Assembly: GCA_963277665.1 (NCBI GenBank)
Contig: OY728147.1
Span: 1,263,989,424-1,264,053,423 of the forward strand
DNA from: Viscum album
Taxonomy: Eukaryota > Streptophyta > Magnoliopsida > Santalales > Viscaceae
Direction of reading: 5' to 3'
Length of the DNA stretch: 64,000 nt
Under the pieces are notes generated by a model. The model did no database searches, had not been told where the DNA came from, and worked only from the letters and a program-made list of their open reading frames with translations. Both the position numbers and the translations under genes were made by a program. The number at the start of each line of letters is the position of its first letter. Positions within the stretch are counted from its first letter, which is position 1. Positions 11,001 through 24,714 of this stretch are shown piece by piece.

Positions 11001-11281
11001 ATATGTTATGAATCCATATGTTACATGCCTTTTTTAATCATCATGTCATTCCTTCTATCCAATGTGCTACTGGTTTATTTATAGTGTTATTCCCTTACTG
11101 GGATATTTTACTCATCCAATTGTTCTTGTATTCCCCAGAGTACCCTATGTAGATTTTTGAGAAAAATGGATGGTAGGAGATCAATTTGGAGATTAAATAA
11201 TATAATGTATTATTCAGTTCTATGTTATCAGTTGTGTGTCCCTAGTTATCCAAGACACTAGACATTACAATCGTTGAATTG
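8045..11281 (+). repeat. 3' LTR of element G (about 3.2 kb)
   Basis: Begins TGTAAAGTCC right after the polypurine tract. A CT-rich segment at 8,937-9,000 corresponds to the CT-rich start of the transcript in LTRs A and E, which puts the promoter near 8,920, although no clean TATA box is left; a TATATAAAAG at 9,806 is an alternative. The motif CCCTTACTGGGATATTTTAC (11,092 onward) is the reverse-oriented equivalent of the stem-loop that lies about 250 bases from the end of LTRs A, E and F. This sets the right end at about 11,281, with an uncertainty of tens of bases. No gene seen inside. Confidence 0.6.
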
Positions 11282-12093
11282 TACTCTGATGAATAATTTT
11301 GCTTAAAATAATTTACTATTATGTTTAAAAGCATAGGGTAACTATTTTTAATATTAATATTCTCTACGGGTATGTATTTAAAATATATCATATGATTATT
11401 AGAGAACTTATGATGAAATACATATGAAGGAATATGGGAAAATACTTGTTTCGAATCATAATCAAGATTGAATGGAATGTAAAATGATTCTAATGGAAAT
11501 ATAGATACAATAAATTTCTTATTAAATATGATGATGATAAATATGATCAATTAATGGTTTAAAATCATGACAAATAAGGTTGGTGATAATATCAGATGCC
11601 CACAAATCAGTATGGTTAGTGTTTTCATAGTAGATATTTAAGGTGGTGTTATTTCCAAGTGTTTTTGAAATTTTTTGGCATCAAAAATAAAAGATTGTAA
11701 AATTGAAAATAAAGAGTTTTATGCAATGGAGTCTAGAATGAATTGTTCAGGGAGTATGAAGCACAGTTTGCTGGCTACATAGGAGGTATACAGAATAATG
11801 AAGGAAAATCAGAAAACAATGGATTTCTACATAGCATCACTATGCAGACTGTGAAGTGCACTACTCAGATCACATATGGATAATAGTTCATGAGAGGCTT
11901 GCAGTTTGATGATGGAAATAAATTCATATATATCTTGATGTTAGAATGAGGTTCATCATTCGTGCAGTTTAGGTAGTGATTATTAGAGAAACAAAGGGTT
12001 TTCATCTACAGAATATTTCAGCCACCATAGAGTAGAAAAGCATTATCTGGACCACATAACATAGTTCACAGTGAAGGATTCCCCACATCGATG
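11282..12093. other. Intergenic, unassigned
   Basis: No recognisable coding or repeat end. A 102-codon minus-strand open frame at 11,242-11,550 is low-complexity and crosses the inferred LTR border, so I do not treat it as a gene. The stretch 11,700-12,090 is less AT-rich than its surroundings and may be the U3 of the LTR relic that follows. Confidence 0.4.
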
Positions 12094-13604
12094 TGTTGGG
12101 TAAATAATATATGTGGGATTTATCTATATTATATGCATATTAGGGCACCCCTAATGATAATATTATGTATGAAAAAAATCATTATAGAAAACCATCATTG
12201 GTCGATGAAATTTTGGGAAGACCAAAGTTGTTTTGAGGGATATTTTTGCGAAGAGAAGTAGTTTTTAGAGGAAAGATTCACTGAAGGAGGAAGTTGTACA
12301 TGGAAGAAAACTACGGGGCATGGTATCTCTCAAGGAAATAGGGGTTCAAAGCATCAATGGTTAGTAGAGGCATTATAAATATTTGAAGAAAACGTAACAT
12401 ATGAAGGGAATGGATTTTTCGTTTCATAGGTAGTCCAAGAAGTAGGTGGTGGTCCTAAGTAGGAATGTTTTTCCACGAAAGGGAAGATATGGTCTTTGGA
12501 AATAATGTTTTTCCATATATGGTAAGGTTGTTTGTGAAGCACTCCCTCCATGCGGAGCATGGAATACTGTGGAGGATACATGATAGTTCGAGTCGGACAA
12601 ATTCCATGTAAAGGCAATACAAGTTTACATAATCATTTTATTTTCTGTGAAGACAAAATATTCATTCACTAAAGTTTATATTTGATAATGGAATAAATGA
12701 ACTAAACTGATGAACTCATTTTTTTATTATGTTTCGAAGAAACTGAATTATACACTACTACACAATTTCACATTATTCTGTATGGAATAATAATATTGGA
12801 TGCCTACATAAATATTTATTATTATTCTATAAACATCAATTCTAAGGATGCTATTTTGAGATGATATTAATATATTTAATAATCTCAATGATTTTTTGTG
12901 ATTCTACCTAGAAAAATAGATAGAAACATTTTTTAGTTTGTTTTCCCTTTAAGAAGAAATAATAAAAGTGAATAATATATGGTGATCAAATTTAAATCAT
13001 TTAATTATAATTTCGGTAAAAAATAATTCATTTTGTAAGTCCATAACACACTCATTTTATTGTGACTAATAGAAGAAGATGATAGTGTAGCTATGATTTT
13101 TTCTACATGGATGTTAAAAGAAGTGGTTCCTGCCTGCTACTATGCATGTAACAATGCGAAGAATTATCCTACAAAAGAACTAATAAGAACTATGAATTAG
13201 ACAACACTCAACTGGTTGTGGATTCCCATTGTGTTACAAACCCTCATTAATAAGAATAAAAAAATCATAGGAGGTAGTGTAAATATCCAGCCATGTTCTT
13301 TTAAACGCGCATTATTGGATTCTTTTCAATGATCCACATGAGTGTACGTGAATATCATACATGTTGTATTCCACACCAAAGGATTATATTCAAGTGTATT
13401 GTGTGGTATTATATTGTTTCAAAACCATATCAAGATGGTAGCTACTCTTGTCAGGTAGTGATCCTTGTAAAAATATTGTGTCCTTGTTTTTACTAATTTA
13501 ATATTAAATATTGCAATAGGGAGAATATTATAAGAGAATCGAGATCTTAAAAGGTTGAATAGGTAAATATTTAAATGTTTAATTGGAATAAAAATTCCCC
13601 AACA
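12094..13604. repeat. Putative solo LTR with TGTTGGG...CCCAACA ends
   Basis: The left end TGTTGGGTAAAT and right end AATTCCCCAACA are inverted repeats matching 10 of 12 bases, the style of Ty1/copia LTR termini. Length would be 1,511 bp. The flanking pentamers (cgatg and ctgat) do not match, so the target duplication is not supported. Just left is CCCCACATCGATGTG and just inside is ATATGTGGGATT, an arrangement also seen upstream of TATA boxes in plant LTR promoters, which would instead put the true left border further left. No primer site follows the right end. Confidence 0.35.
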
Positions 13605-14216
13605 CTGATTCAACCCCATATCAATGTTATGTATATCCCAAATATATCCTTACAATATCATTCAATTATTGTTCGTCAACAAGTCAATGTTATCTAGAAA
13701 CATAACGTAACATAACTCACTAATGAATTTATCATTGGTTATCATTTCTTATTTTTCCTTGAGCAATTTGATATGGTAGGGATGTATCTTTATGGGTGCC
13801 TACATGAATACACAGTGGCCAATAGGAACGTTCATACAAGTGGATTGTGATTTTAGATTTTATTACAAGAATATGCATATATTTTTAGGAACATTCATTA
13901 TATTTACTATTTTTTAATATGTCATACTAATATTTTTCAGTGGGATACATATTTTTAAAAGGTTGGGCCAAGTCCTCAATTTATTATTTAAAGCAATGAC
14001 CTCTTTAGACTGGTTAGAGGGAGTCCCATTACAAAGCCCGAAGGCCCAAGTCCAAGTGTCTGGAATACAGGGCTTGAAAGCCCATTATTTGGCCCAAAGG
14101 ACCCCTCGGTGAACAGTATTTCTATAGTACCCGCAATGCTACAGTACCTGATATAGTACAACCGCTGCTATAGTATCTACACCAGTCCCTCCACTGCTCT
14201 AGTGTTTTTCAATGGG

Positions 14217-14225
14217 TATATAAAA
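14217..14225 (+). promoter_or_regulatory. TATA box of LTR relic I
   Basis: TATATAAAA following GGG, about 15 bases after the last gct-tagtg unit, in a promoter-like context. Confidence 0.5.
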
Positions 14226-14529
14226 ACACCCATCCTATTCAGATTCAGATCCTCCATGGTAGTCATGTTCATCTAAAAAATATCATCATTGGTGGTGAAA
14301 TTCATTCTTCAAAGGAGGACATGGATTTTACTTATTCCTCTTCATCAGAACCATTATGATTGAATTTTGTGGTTAATACCATTAGAACAGGGGTCACTTG
14401 TAATAATATTGTTTCTATGTAACGTTTTAATTCTAAAAATATATAGTGTAAATTTTTTGTCCATTTTTTTATAAAAAACATATAGATATATGAAATGGTT
14501 ATTATCCCATTTAATAATCACTAGAATTT

Positions 14530-14539
14530 CCCACGTGGG
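14530..14539. other. CCCACGTGGG palindrome
   Basis: A perfect 10-bp palindrome containing the plant G-box core CACGTG, immediately before the putative LTR end. It may be coincidental; the sequence alone cannot show binding. Confidence 0.3.
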
Positions 14540-14547
14540 TTGTTATA

Positions 14548-17500
14548 ATGCTTAATACATGTTCGCCACAAATTCATTATACCTAGAATTCACTATTGGA
14601 AATGAAGGTGTTCATGGGTGTAAAGTGAAAGAAATATAATATATTCTATGGGAGAGGGATCTCACAATCATTGAGGCACGTGTCCCTCTAATGAATAGTA
14701 TGTGATCTACGAGGATGGTTTGTTCTTCTAATCCATGAAATTATGCTATAGGTCAAGAGTTGTTTAATTCATATAAAATCCAGTTAGAAGGAAATCACAA
14801 TAAACAATATACAAAGGATATTCTAATGAGGGATTTAGGTAATTTTTTGCATTATCTTAGTTGTAATATTCATCTCGGAGATGATTGTCTTCCCTTTTTA
14901 AAGACATGTAATCAAGTTAGTCAGTTTCATAAGATTAAAATGGGGTAGAATCACTATAGATCTTCCCAATATGAAACATTTGAATGTACATAATCCAATT
15001 GGGATATGATGAAAGAAAAACTTTATGTATATGAATCCAGGAACTTCTATGTAATGAGTTATAGGCAATTTACTGTGAGACAATGATGAATTTAGTATTT
15101 ATTAAAAAATAAAGATATTTTCGATAATTTTGATCTTTCTATGAATTTTTTCAACATTTTTATTCCAATGTATTTTTATTTGGTGTGAGGACAAATCAGT
15201 CTTGGTGTATGGAAACATGTATAAAATCATATTAAGGAAGAGATTAGATCAAGAGTTGTTGTGTACCAATCCATCAATGGAAATAAAATCCATTGAGATT
15301 TATTATTATATAAATAGGGTGACTGTAACATTTTATCGTTTAATCCTCATATTCCCTAAATTCTAAGATAACAGTACAATAGACATTAATCAATCATTCC
15401 TATATATGGTAGAATTTGGGGATAACTAACTAAGACACAAAATCAAGTGGGTTATTCAACTCATCACTGAAGGAATTATTTTGATCCATTGAAATTATAA
15501 TTTCATCCATGATTGAGAGATGATATATGGTTATAGTGAGGTTCTTGAGTACATCATTCTTCTAATCGAGGAGTATATTCATACTTCCTAGAGGTCATTC
15601 CTAAATAAGATGTATTTTCGGAATAGCTGGTTGAGGTGAAGTTCCGTAGATGGATGATTTTTACCCTCAATATTAATATTTATGGTTATTTATATTTCAT
15701 ATATGGTTATGGTTGGGCCATCATTATAAGAACCAGATATCATAGAAGGATTCATTAAAACATGTATCCACAAAGGTATTAATTAGTTTTTCTTAATATA
15801 ATACTTATCTTCTTATATACAATCCATTAATTATTATGTTAGTAATAGAACCCTATGTGTGGTGTCTATCCATATTGTGTTTCCATCATCTATTAGGTTT
15901 CTGAGGAAAAGACTCAAAATATTATGGTTTTCTAGGATATTTACAGGAATAATCACTTTTTCTATATAAAAAATAATTTTGATTGAATAAAATTGTTGAA
16001 AAACTTTTTAAAAGGGACATTTTTCAACTTGTAGGCCAGGGGGTATCATCCTATAGTGAGGTTATGAAAGCACCATGCTTCAAATAGGTATTAAATGTAA
16101 CAGAATATTCTCTAATTATTTTTAAAGTGACGAGATGTACCTTGAGCCTTATGAGGTCATGGGGAAAGTGGAACTTTTTTGTAATATGAGTTTGATGAGC
16201 TAGGTATCATTTCATTTATCTATATATGGATAGAATCATGTTCATTCATTATTAGAATCTAGTTAATCAATTAATTTAACTTCACAGACAATGGTTTTAT
16301 ACCTCCTCTAAATCTCTAGAATATTCACAATCTTTGGAGGTGGTGGACACAACATTGACCAAGGGTCATGAAGATTTACAACACCATGTTACAACATGTC
16401 ATATATATAATATTTGATGACCAAGTATTCCAATAATTTGTTCCTAATGAACTTGTTGATGAATAAATGTTTGGGATAGTTCTATAACTTGGCCACATGT
16501 AGATTCTCTTCCCCTGTGGGCTTGAGATGATTTTTCTCTAACGCACACTAGATGAAACCAAATACCATATTTTACTAATAGAACTAAACCCTATTAATCT
16601 TGTCATAAAAGGAATTGTTTTTTTCTAAATAAAAGGATACAGGGTAATAATATAATCATTGAATTATATTAGTTAGGGGTTACTTTAAAGGGCTACTTAA
16701 TGTCAAACCAGTTTATGTCACAAATAGTATACCTTGAAAACTTTGTATTCCATGGATTTTTTCGATATAGGATTAAGGGGATTAAGATGAAACATATGTT
16801 ACACATATTTTAAGGAATCCAAAAGGCAATGATGCATCACAATTAAATCTTCGAACCATCTAGGATAAATCATGGGGGTAAGGTTTATGACCATGTTGTC
16901 GTGATCTTTATCTCCACACATTCAGTGAATCTACTACAATAGAATGTAGATATCAAGGGTGTATGTTAGACTAATCCAATGGGTGATGAAACTGGACACC
17001 CATATTTTCACATTTTTCATATACTTGGTATGATCATTGAATATTTTCATGAGTAATATGGTGTTTACATATTATAAAATATATTAATGGAGGTACTTCT
17101 AGAAAATAATGTTCACAGGGGATATGGTTATGTAAAAAATGGTGGGTGCATCAGTCATCAAGAACAATTATGGAATATTTATTTCTTTTATTTATTATAG
17201 GGTTCATAACATCAGCTCCTATGTTGACGTAAGCTATTGTAGGTAATGTTACTGATCATATTTAGTTTTTAATGAGGAAATGCTCATATAGAAAAAAATT
17301 AGTGTAGGAGACATGTGATTGAACAAATTTAAAAATGTATTTCTCATAGATGGATGGGGGGCTCCTTGTTTCTCAAAATCCTAAAGAAGAGAATTTAGAA
17401 TGTTTATTACCTCATTATAATAGGTAACGACATGTGTTGGTATTTCTAGAAACCACAGTCTAGTAGAAGGGTGTATTTCTAACTTACAATTGAATACACC

Positions 17501-20500
17501 AGTTTATTTTCCATACACATACATGGGTTAAGAGGTCCTCCCATTTTAGTTTTGGATGAATGATCTTGGATGAATTTTTTTAATGTTACCCATATAAACT
17601 CATGATTGGTTCAACTAGACCATAATCCAAAATTGGATGGTACATTCAATGGAGATTAGAATTATATAGCTTATAGTTTGGAAGATAATAGAGAAGGGGG
17701 GGAATATGTGAATATTCAACAATATGATTATTAGGGATTGATATAGTAGAGGTCTCGACTATGACCATTCTATTCTTAAGGGATTAATGGGTACTATGAT
17801 TTGGAACAACATGATGACTACTCGAGGCCCATTGATTAACATGTTTTCCATGTATAGACTTACAAAAGGGTTATCTTGTCATGATTTGTCTTATATGGGA
17901 AATACTCATCACCCATATCATCGTCGATTACATTACCATTACCAGTGATGGGAAAAATTGTGATGAAATAAACAATGGGAGTGGTAAGAGGCAGGGTCAA
18001 CGACATCGTTCTAAATATTTTTTTGTAACAAGTGGTCAAAATATTAGGGAGAAAATATGGATGCTAAAAAACAAATATCGTTAAATTAGTACATTGTGAT
18101 ACATGTCCTTAATTATCAGTAGGATAACTATGAAGATCTCAGTGGACACCTATTAAAATATTTAGAGATTATGGTATGAGATACAATTCATAGATAATTG
18201 TAGTTTAGTAATAAAAAAATTTAGGTGTCGTTTTCTAGGGAGTCATGATATTTAGATATCATTGATTATAAAATACCCCTCTCACACATGTGATAAAATA
18301 ATACCCTTATCATATCCTCAACGTATAAAACACAAACATTTGCGATAGATGTTGGTATGAGGAAACATGTGGTTGTGTGGGACATAAAAATGACCCAAAA
18401 ATATGTTATTGGAATATTATGTCCATATATCATCCTCATCTATGTCACCATGATAATAAGGGTCATTACCCTAGTCACTATAGGCCTTTATTTTGAACAA
18501 TTAAGAGAATTTGGCATGGAGTGGTGAGGACTCTCTCTATAGTAATTCGGCATTAGGATTAACATCCAATGATGATAAACAACCCCCATGGGATGTAAAA
18601 TTATAGTATCAATCTATTCTCTAAGTATAAATGAATATATGATTGGGAATCTTCATAGTCACACTAAGGAAGTTCCCTGGGTAGTTGAAGTAAATCAATA
18701 TCCTCCTCCTTGTCTTAATGTTAAATTATAATTCTTTATGTGAATTCATCCCCCACTTTAAAAAAATAATTATTATCATCATAGCTACAAGAAATGGACC
18801 CAGGGATATTTCCTTGAAGGAATACCTGAAATACTAAATATAGTGATATTTGTGGAGGGATCTTGGGAATATGTGAATCACACCCTTCAAAATAAACCAC
18901 AACATCCAAAGAGTTCCAGCCTCAAAGGATGTCATGGTGGAGGTATGAAAAATTAAACTTAATACTTCATGGTACATTATTATAAAAATATCATAGGGGA
19001 ACCACCACCGATACACCAATTAGGATCTCCTAATACAATGTGTGTATACCCCAAATGTGTTCTGTTAGGCACCATTGGATGTTCTTCTGGGAGATGGATT
19101 ATTAGTGTTGTGGGAATGAACTCTAGGATGACTAGAAAATATATCACCCTAGGTAGAACCTCTACATAGAATTATTGCTAATCATAGAGAGGACCTCTGT
19201 GATTCTGGATATTGGGAACTAGTTACATTAGAGTTATCCAAGTCTCTATGAAGAATTTTGGTGTCTCAACCACATTATACTATAATCATTCTCTTGTAAA
19301 ATATTAGAGGTGATGAGGGATACATTGAAGGTTTTTAGGACCATATGAGATATTGGTGGTATTCATTTTGTGGTTGATATGGTGAAATATATTATGAGGG
19401 TGGCAACACATATCCAATACTAAGGAATCCAGGTAAATTTTAGGGTCTACATCTTCGACTACTCCTTGGGAGTATCTACACTGGTAGGTATTAAAGTTGG
19501 AAGGATAACTTCTAGATTAATCTTTCATAGTAGTTTAGTCTATTGAGTCCAAGATATTACCCACCTCATTCCCATATGGAATGATATCATTGTTGTTGAT
19601 AGTGAACACTTATTAGGTGGTGTAAGTGATAATATTTTTTCCACTATTATTAATTTACTGGTAGAGGTTTAGCCTCGATGAAATATTATATATAACTTTT
19701 TTTGAAATCTACTAAGTTATCATTCTATCATCCTTGTGATAACTATGTATAAGATAATTTATTACAATTTCTATGGGGTAACAGGGGAAACTTGAACCCA
19801 AAATCCATAGTATCCTATATCACCAATGTTTTATGGTGGGAGAACATTATAGGTATAAATTCTAGAATATACACCTATGGGATAAGGGATGGGGGGATAA
19901 TTATCTAATGACAGTGGAACCAATATTATCGAATAAAATGTATTCATGATTTTGATAGATAGGTTTCCACAGAGAGAAGATCCATGGGAATAATTGTTTC
20001 TTCCCCCATGATAAATGATATTGTCATGAGCAATCTAGTTGGAAATCTAGACAGTTATGGTTCTATTTGGAAAAAATCAAAATCCAATTTTTATAATATA
20101 ATTAATGATTTTTTAAATAAACACATTCTCCAATTATTATAGTGGATATTTTTTCATTAAATGAATTTTCCTTGAATTGATTCCCATAAAATTACTCTTC
20201 CAATATCTTTTTTATGGATATCTAGTTAACATTAGGTTTTCCCTTTATTTTGTGAAGCCAATAATAGAGGTGGTAAATATTGATGGTTCATAACTCAACC
20301 CATCCTCCCTCAATTTAATGTGATTGTATTCAATTTAGGTTCACCATATTTGTTTAAAACTAATTCTATCAAGACCATAAATTGTATCAAGACCATCTCT
20401 AGTTTGGATGACAATGATATTGGACCAACCTTTCGTACATTCTAAAGGTGGTAATCATCATAACACATGTATGGGTGGATTGGAACATTTATTTTCATGT

Positions 20501-21334
20501 GATAATAGAATATAGGCGCTTCCCCTTCATTGAGATAATTTTTCTGAGTACATGTTTCCCTTATTGATTTTAGACATGATCATATATCGCTTCTTAATTT
20601 TATCTTCATGTGGTCCTCATTATATAATTCTACTTAATAACATGATAGTTTGTCCTTCTTGAGGTAAGATAGTGTTGGCATTACATGGAACGTGAATGAA
20701 AATAAAAAAATCATCTTAGTCAATCGTATCATAAATTCCTTGAAATAGGACAAATAGGAATAATTCTACCATAACATTATAAAGAGTATGGTTATAAATA
20801 AGGGATTTAGTTCACCATTAAAAAATGAAAAAATGGATTCATATACTCATTCAGTAAAATCTCAAATTTAATGTAGATACCATAGTTAAATATATACTTT
20901 ACTAACATTGTGAATGATGAAATAAATCATTTTTAAGAACATTAAGTGAGCATTGTTATCCTAGAAAGAAAAGTATATTTTCTAGAGAGATTATTGATAT
21001 TCCATTTAAAATTAGGAATAATGTTCCCATAGATAATAGATTTGGTGGAATTCGATCATTGAGGTGGTAATAAATAAATTTGACAGCCATATCCAAATAA
21101 CATGATTTGTATAGGGATTGATCACAAAATCATAGTCGTATTAATGAATTTCATTCCACTAGAATCCACTACAGTGATTTAAATTTATTTGGGTAAGAAA
21201 TAGAATTATAATTCTTAGAGAACCCAAGGAAGAACATGTCTTATAGGAATGACACATAGGAATACACCCTATATCATGAATTATATGAGTTGAACAATGG
21301 GTCACACCAAAATAGTATGTTATAAATAAAAAAT
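14548..21334. other. Unassigned 6.8-kb region
   Basis: I scanned both strands for Ty3, copia and LINE landmarks and found none that hold up. Open frames are at most 85 codons (for example 17,881-18,084 plus and 21,557-21,814 minus), show no recognisable motif, and have frequent stops around them. The stretch is somewhat less A/T-homopolymeric than the LTR regions, which could mean an old coding repeat too decayed to read by eye. The element H-J appears to have inserted at its right edge. Confidence 0.5.
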
Positions 21335-24300
21335 TTATTAAAGGCCACATTTTTAATAAGGGATTTCACACATAGTACAATATATTAAGAATTATTTTCA
21401 TGGTCACAATAGAGTATGAAGCAATTTATTAAAATTATTACATGTTTATTAACATAAATAGAAATTATAAAAAAACAATGTACCAAAAATCCAAATGTAA
21501 TTGGAATACTAGGTACATGATTTGAAATTATGAATCATGAATTAATGATCATTATACTAATATACATAATGATCTCCAATATCCATTTTAGCTTCTAGAG
21601 CCTCATAGGATAACCATGTGAATAAATAGGTGAAAAGGTGTGATCTAAAAGGCATAGTAAAGTAGTAAAAATGGAAAGTATTCATAGAACATGAGTTAGG
21701 AGGAATAACATGAAAAAAAGAATGTGTGACAAATAAAAATATGAATGTGTAAAATATAGAACATTGAGATATAAGATCATGGAATCCATGGAATGTGGGA
21801 GAAATATATAACATGACATAAACATGAGTGAAACTAACTATCCAGATTAAATCTCATGGTGGGAAGCATTTACGAATAGATAAGTATTACTCCCTAATAC
21901 CATACATATCACATTATATGGATTAAACATTACCCAATGAATTTGAGTTCTATCTAGGATCACCCATCATAACTTGTAAAATCATATGTGTTCAATATAA
22001 TGAAATCAATGATAAGGAATAAATGTAATGGTTACCCATGGAATGTAATTAGTATTTGAATTATTTCACAAGGTATAACCAAAGAGTGTATGATATTTTT
22101 TATGTAAAATGTCTTAAATAACTCATGTAAATTAATTAAGGAACTATAACAATATATCATGAATAAATATTTCTAACTGAATGGAAAACATGAACAAGAG
22201 TGGTTGGGAATATTTAAAATTGTGCCACATAAATCTCGGTTTTAGGGAAATGATGAAAGTGTATTTAAAGAGGATAAAAGAATAATTATTAAAATATACA
22301 TGTAAATAATATTAATTCACATCTCAGGAAAAAAATAGTTTATAAAATATGCAATCCTTAAAACATTTTATGGGGTTTACCGGGAAAGGGGTATAAAACA
22401 GAGATGTTCCATTTATTCTAGTTTTCTTATCGAGTAAAATTTTGAGAGGAATATTTTTTAAAATTTTTTTCCCTATCAATGAAGGATTAAATTATCAAGA
22501 TATATATATGTGGAACATATATATATAATATAGTTGAATATTATAAGAATAATGTAAGGATAATGTGAGGTGATAAGAGATAAAGTGTAACTCAATAGAA
22601 ATATGGAGGTTCGGAGAGATCTCTTACCTTATGTCTCAATGCATTATATAGTTGCAGAAAGTGACCTAGATAACATATTTTTCTTAATTATAAACATAAT
22701 TCAGAACCTTTTAGATTAATATTTTTATTATATATTTATTAAGTACATTTATTGACATTTTAATGAGTTATCGTATTCCATGTCTTTGTTTTGGGAGCAT
22801 CCTTATCACGGTTCCATAACTGAATCAATTACATATAATAATAGAAGTTATTATAAAATGGGGATAAAATTATTACTACAAAATTAAATGGTGTTAATGA
22901 ACTTATGAATATTTAAATGGAAATATATATCATTTTCTCGAACATGATGGTAATTCATTTAGAAAAACATTAACGATAGATCTTTACTTTATTTTTGGGG
23001 TTTTTAGTCAATTTAAAACCTGAATCATTTTATTTAATTATATGGGAATACTATAATTTAATAATTTAAACATATTTGAAACATACATAATTCAATAATT
23101 TTAAAAATCTATAAGTGAATTTAAAACGTACATAAAAAATTAGTTTAAAAAACTTATCTTCTATGAAGGGGGTTAACCGATATACTATAAAAAATGATTT
23201 CATTTTAAAATGAATATGTGGAGATGAGAAAATTTATGGATATAAGATATTATATTAGAAATATAACATTCCATTATATTCATAATAATATAATTATTAT
23301 GGTAGATTAGATTATTGAGGTGATGAGAATATAGAAGAAGAAAATTAATTAAAAGACAGAGTTTGGAAATGTTAGCTCTTGATTATATCCTCGATGAAGG
23401 AACCCATAAAGAATTTTGAAATCCTATTTTCCTGATATAAGAATCACATATAAATGGGTATGATTGTGGAGTTTAGGTTTTTTTAGATTTTTGTAAATCT
23501 CAAAATCAATGAATATATGAGTATATGCAGCGATGAGGGTGGAATTTATAAGTGTAGGACAATGATATTTATGAATATTATACTCATAATTTTAATAATT
23601 TTCCTCAAGATGATAAATATATATATTATTGTGACTATATAAAGTATATAGTGCATGTTATTTCAAACTAGTTAGTTCTGACATCATCCATGAGACAAAA
23701 ATTCTGGTATTTATATATAATGTTGAATACAATAAATTATCATATTTCACTAATCATAAAAAATCTACTAATTTTCTATATTACTAAAAATAACAATAAT
23801 TTTTTGGACATATATATTTAAAAAAGGTATCACCTTTATTAAAATAAATTTTTGAATATGATAAATTTAATTTTTTATAAATTCTTAATTTATAAAAAAA
23901 AATATCAATTTAACTATTTTAAACGATTTTATGAACTTTTATGATTTCATTCTAGTATTAAAATATTAAATTAACATTATAATATAACATAATATTAATT
24001 TATATATATTTTTTTGTTTATAAAAAATATTTTTAATCATTAAATTAATTATTATATTTTGATTAAATCATTTATGTTTTATATAAATACAACCACATAA
24101 TTTGACATTTTTTAAAATTCTATTTGCTTTTATAATTTTTAAATATTTAATATTTTTATAATATACAATACCTAAATATTTTTTTTCATTTTTAAAGGTT
24201 ATGTATCTATTTTAATGTGTATATTAATATTCTAAATCATCATCTAACTATTTCAGTGGTTAGGATACTATTCCAAGAGTCAAATTATTATTCCAATGAT

Positions 24301-24700
24301 CATATTTGTAATAATTATATCGTTTTCCGAATTTTTATAAATATACATCATTGAATTAACTATTCATTAACATATATTTTATCTCATTATTTTATATTCA
24401 TTCATCTTAAAAATTATAATTTCATTACGAACATTATGTCTTACTTCTATAACATTGTTAATGATTTTGGTCATTATGGTCCATCGAGAATATCCCTATT
24501 TTCCTATACATATTATCTTATTTTATACTTACAATCCAATCATAATATTTGAAGTTATTATTTTTTTCATCTACATAATGCGTCATTATTCCGTGAAGAT
24601 AATAAATTTTTATTGGTTTCTCTGTGTGTTGTATGTTCTTTACACTACCTGACGAATTCTTTGGATGAGAAATTCTATTGGAATATTATTGGTTGTCACA
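21335..24700 (-). repeat. 3' LTR of element H-J (about 3.4 kb)
   Basis: The right end GGTTGTCACA at 24,700 is followed by a polypurine tract. Inside, cattacccaatgaatttgag (from 21,928) aligns with the acccaatgcattgga block of LTRs A, C and D; tctcttaccttatgtctc (22,619) aligns with their 'cccttacatcgtg' block; a degenerate TATA (ttataag) lies at about 23,545; and gaagggggttaaccgatatac (23,165) aligns with the conserved hairpin core at the expected distance. The left border is estimated from spacing and the weak match tattaaaggccac near 21,335. Confidence 0.55.
23158..23190 (-). other. Degenerate LTR hairpin H1
   Basis: Shows the core layout of hairpins A1-D2 about 375 bases from the presumed TATA. 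Only GGttaaCC of the inner pairing survives and the outer arms pair poorly. Confidence 0.3.
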
Positions 24701-24714
24701 CTATACCCCTTAAG
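24701..24714 (-). promoter_or_regulatory. Polypurine tract, element H-J
   Basis: On the minus strand CTTAAGGGGTATAG directly precedes the LTR start TGTGACAACC. Position and composition fit the plus-strand primer site of the element. Confidence 0.55.

Larger units (their letters stand above)
3967..11281 (+). mobile_element. Ty3/gypsy (Tekay/Del-type) element G, 5'-truncated
   Basis: Plus-strand remains in the order gag tail, protease, RT, RNase H, integrase, C-terminal tail, polypurine tract, 3' LTR. The left end is cut by LTR A, so the gag N-terminus and 5' LTR should lie left of the window beyond element A. Every domain carries stops or frameshifts. The domain order with integrase after RNase H is diagnostic of Ty3/gypsy; the tail after integrase resembles the chromodomain-like end of Tekay elements. 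Confidence 0.85.
13950..14547 (+). repeat. LTR promoter relic I
   Basis: A locally GC-richer segment reads like a plant LTR U3: GGCCCAAG and GCCC clusters at 14,035-14,100, then five related units (ctatagtac, gctacagtacc, atatagtac, gctatagtat, gctctagtg) between 14,117 and 14,203, then a TATA box. The segment ends GGGTTGTTATA at 14,547, the same terminal form as LTR A reversed. The left border is not identified and no primer site follows, so this may be a solo or truncated LTR. The 345 bases before 13,950 show nothing recognisable. Confidence 0.5.

Noticed and set aside
11284..11296. Primer-binding site after LTR G (tgtactctgatg)
   Set aside because: Only 7 of 12 bases match and a 3' LTR should not be followed by one.
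11242..11550. 102-codon minus-strand frame as a gene
   Set aside because: Low-complexity Ile/Phe/Asn/Tyr composition from AT-rich DNA; it crosses the inferred end of LTR G.
13228..13243. LTR end plus polypurine tract (gtgttacaaaccctc)
   Set aside because: Resembles the end of LTR A but no upstream LTR blocks of the family precede it and no pol end follows.
18834..19169. Overlapping frames on both strands as a host exon
   Set aside because: 61 and 66 codons on opposite strands, no motif, no splice-site or flanking coding support.
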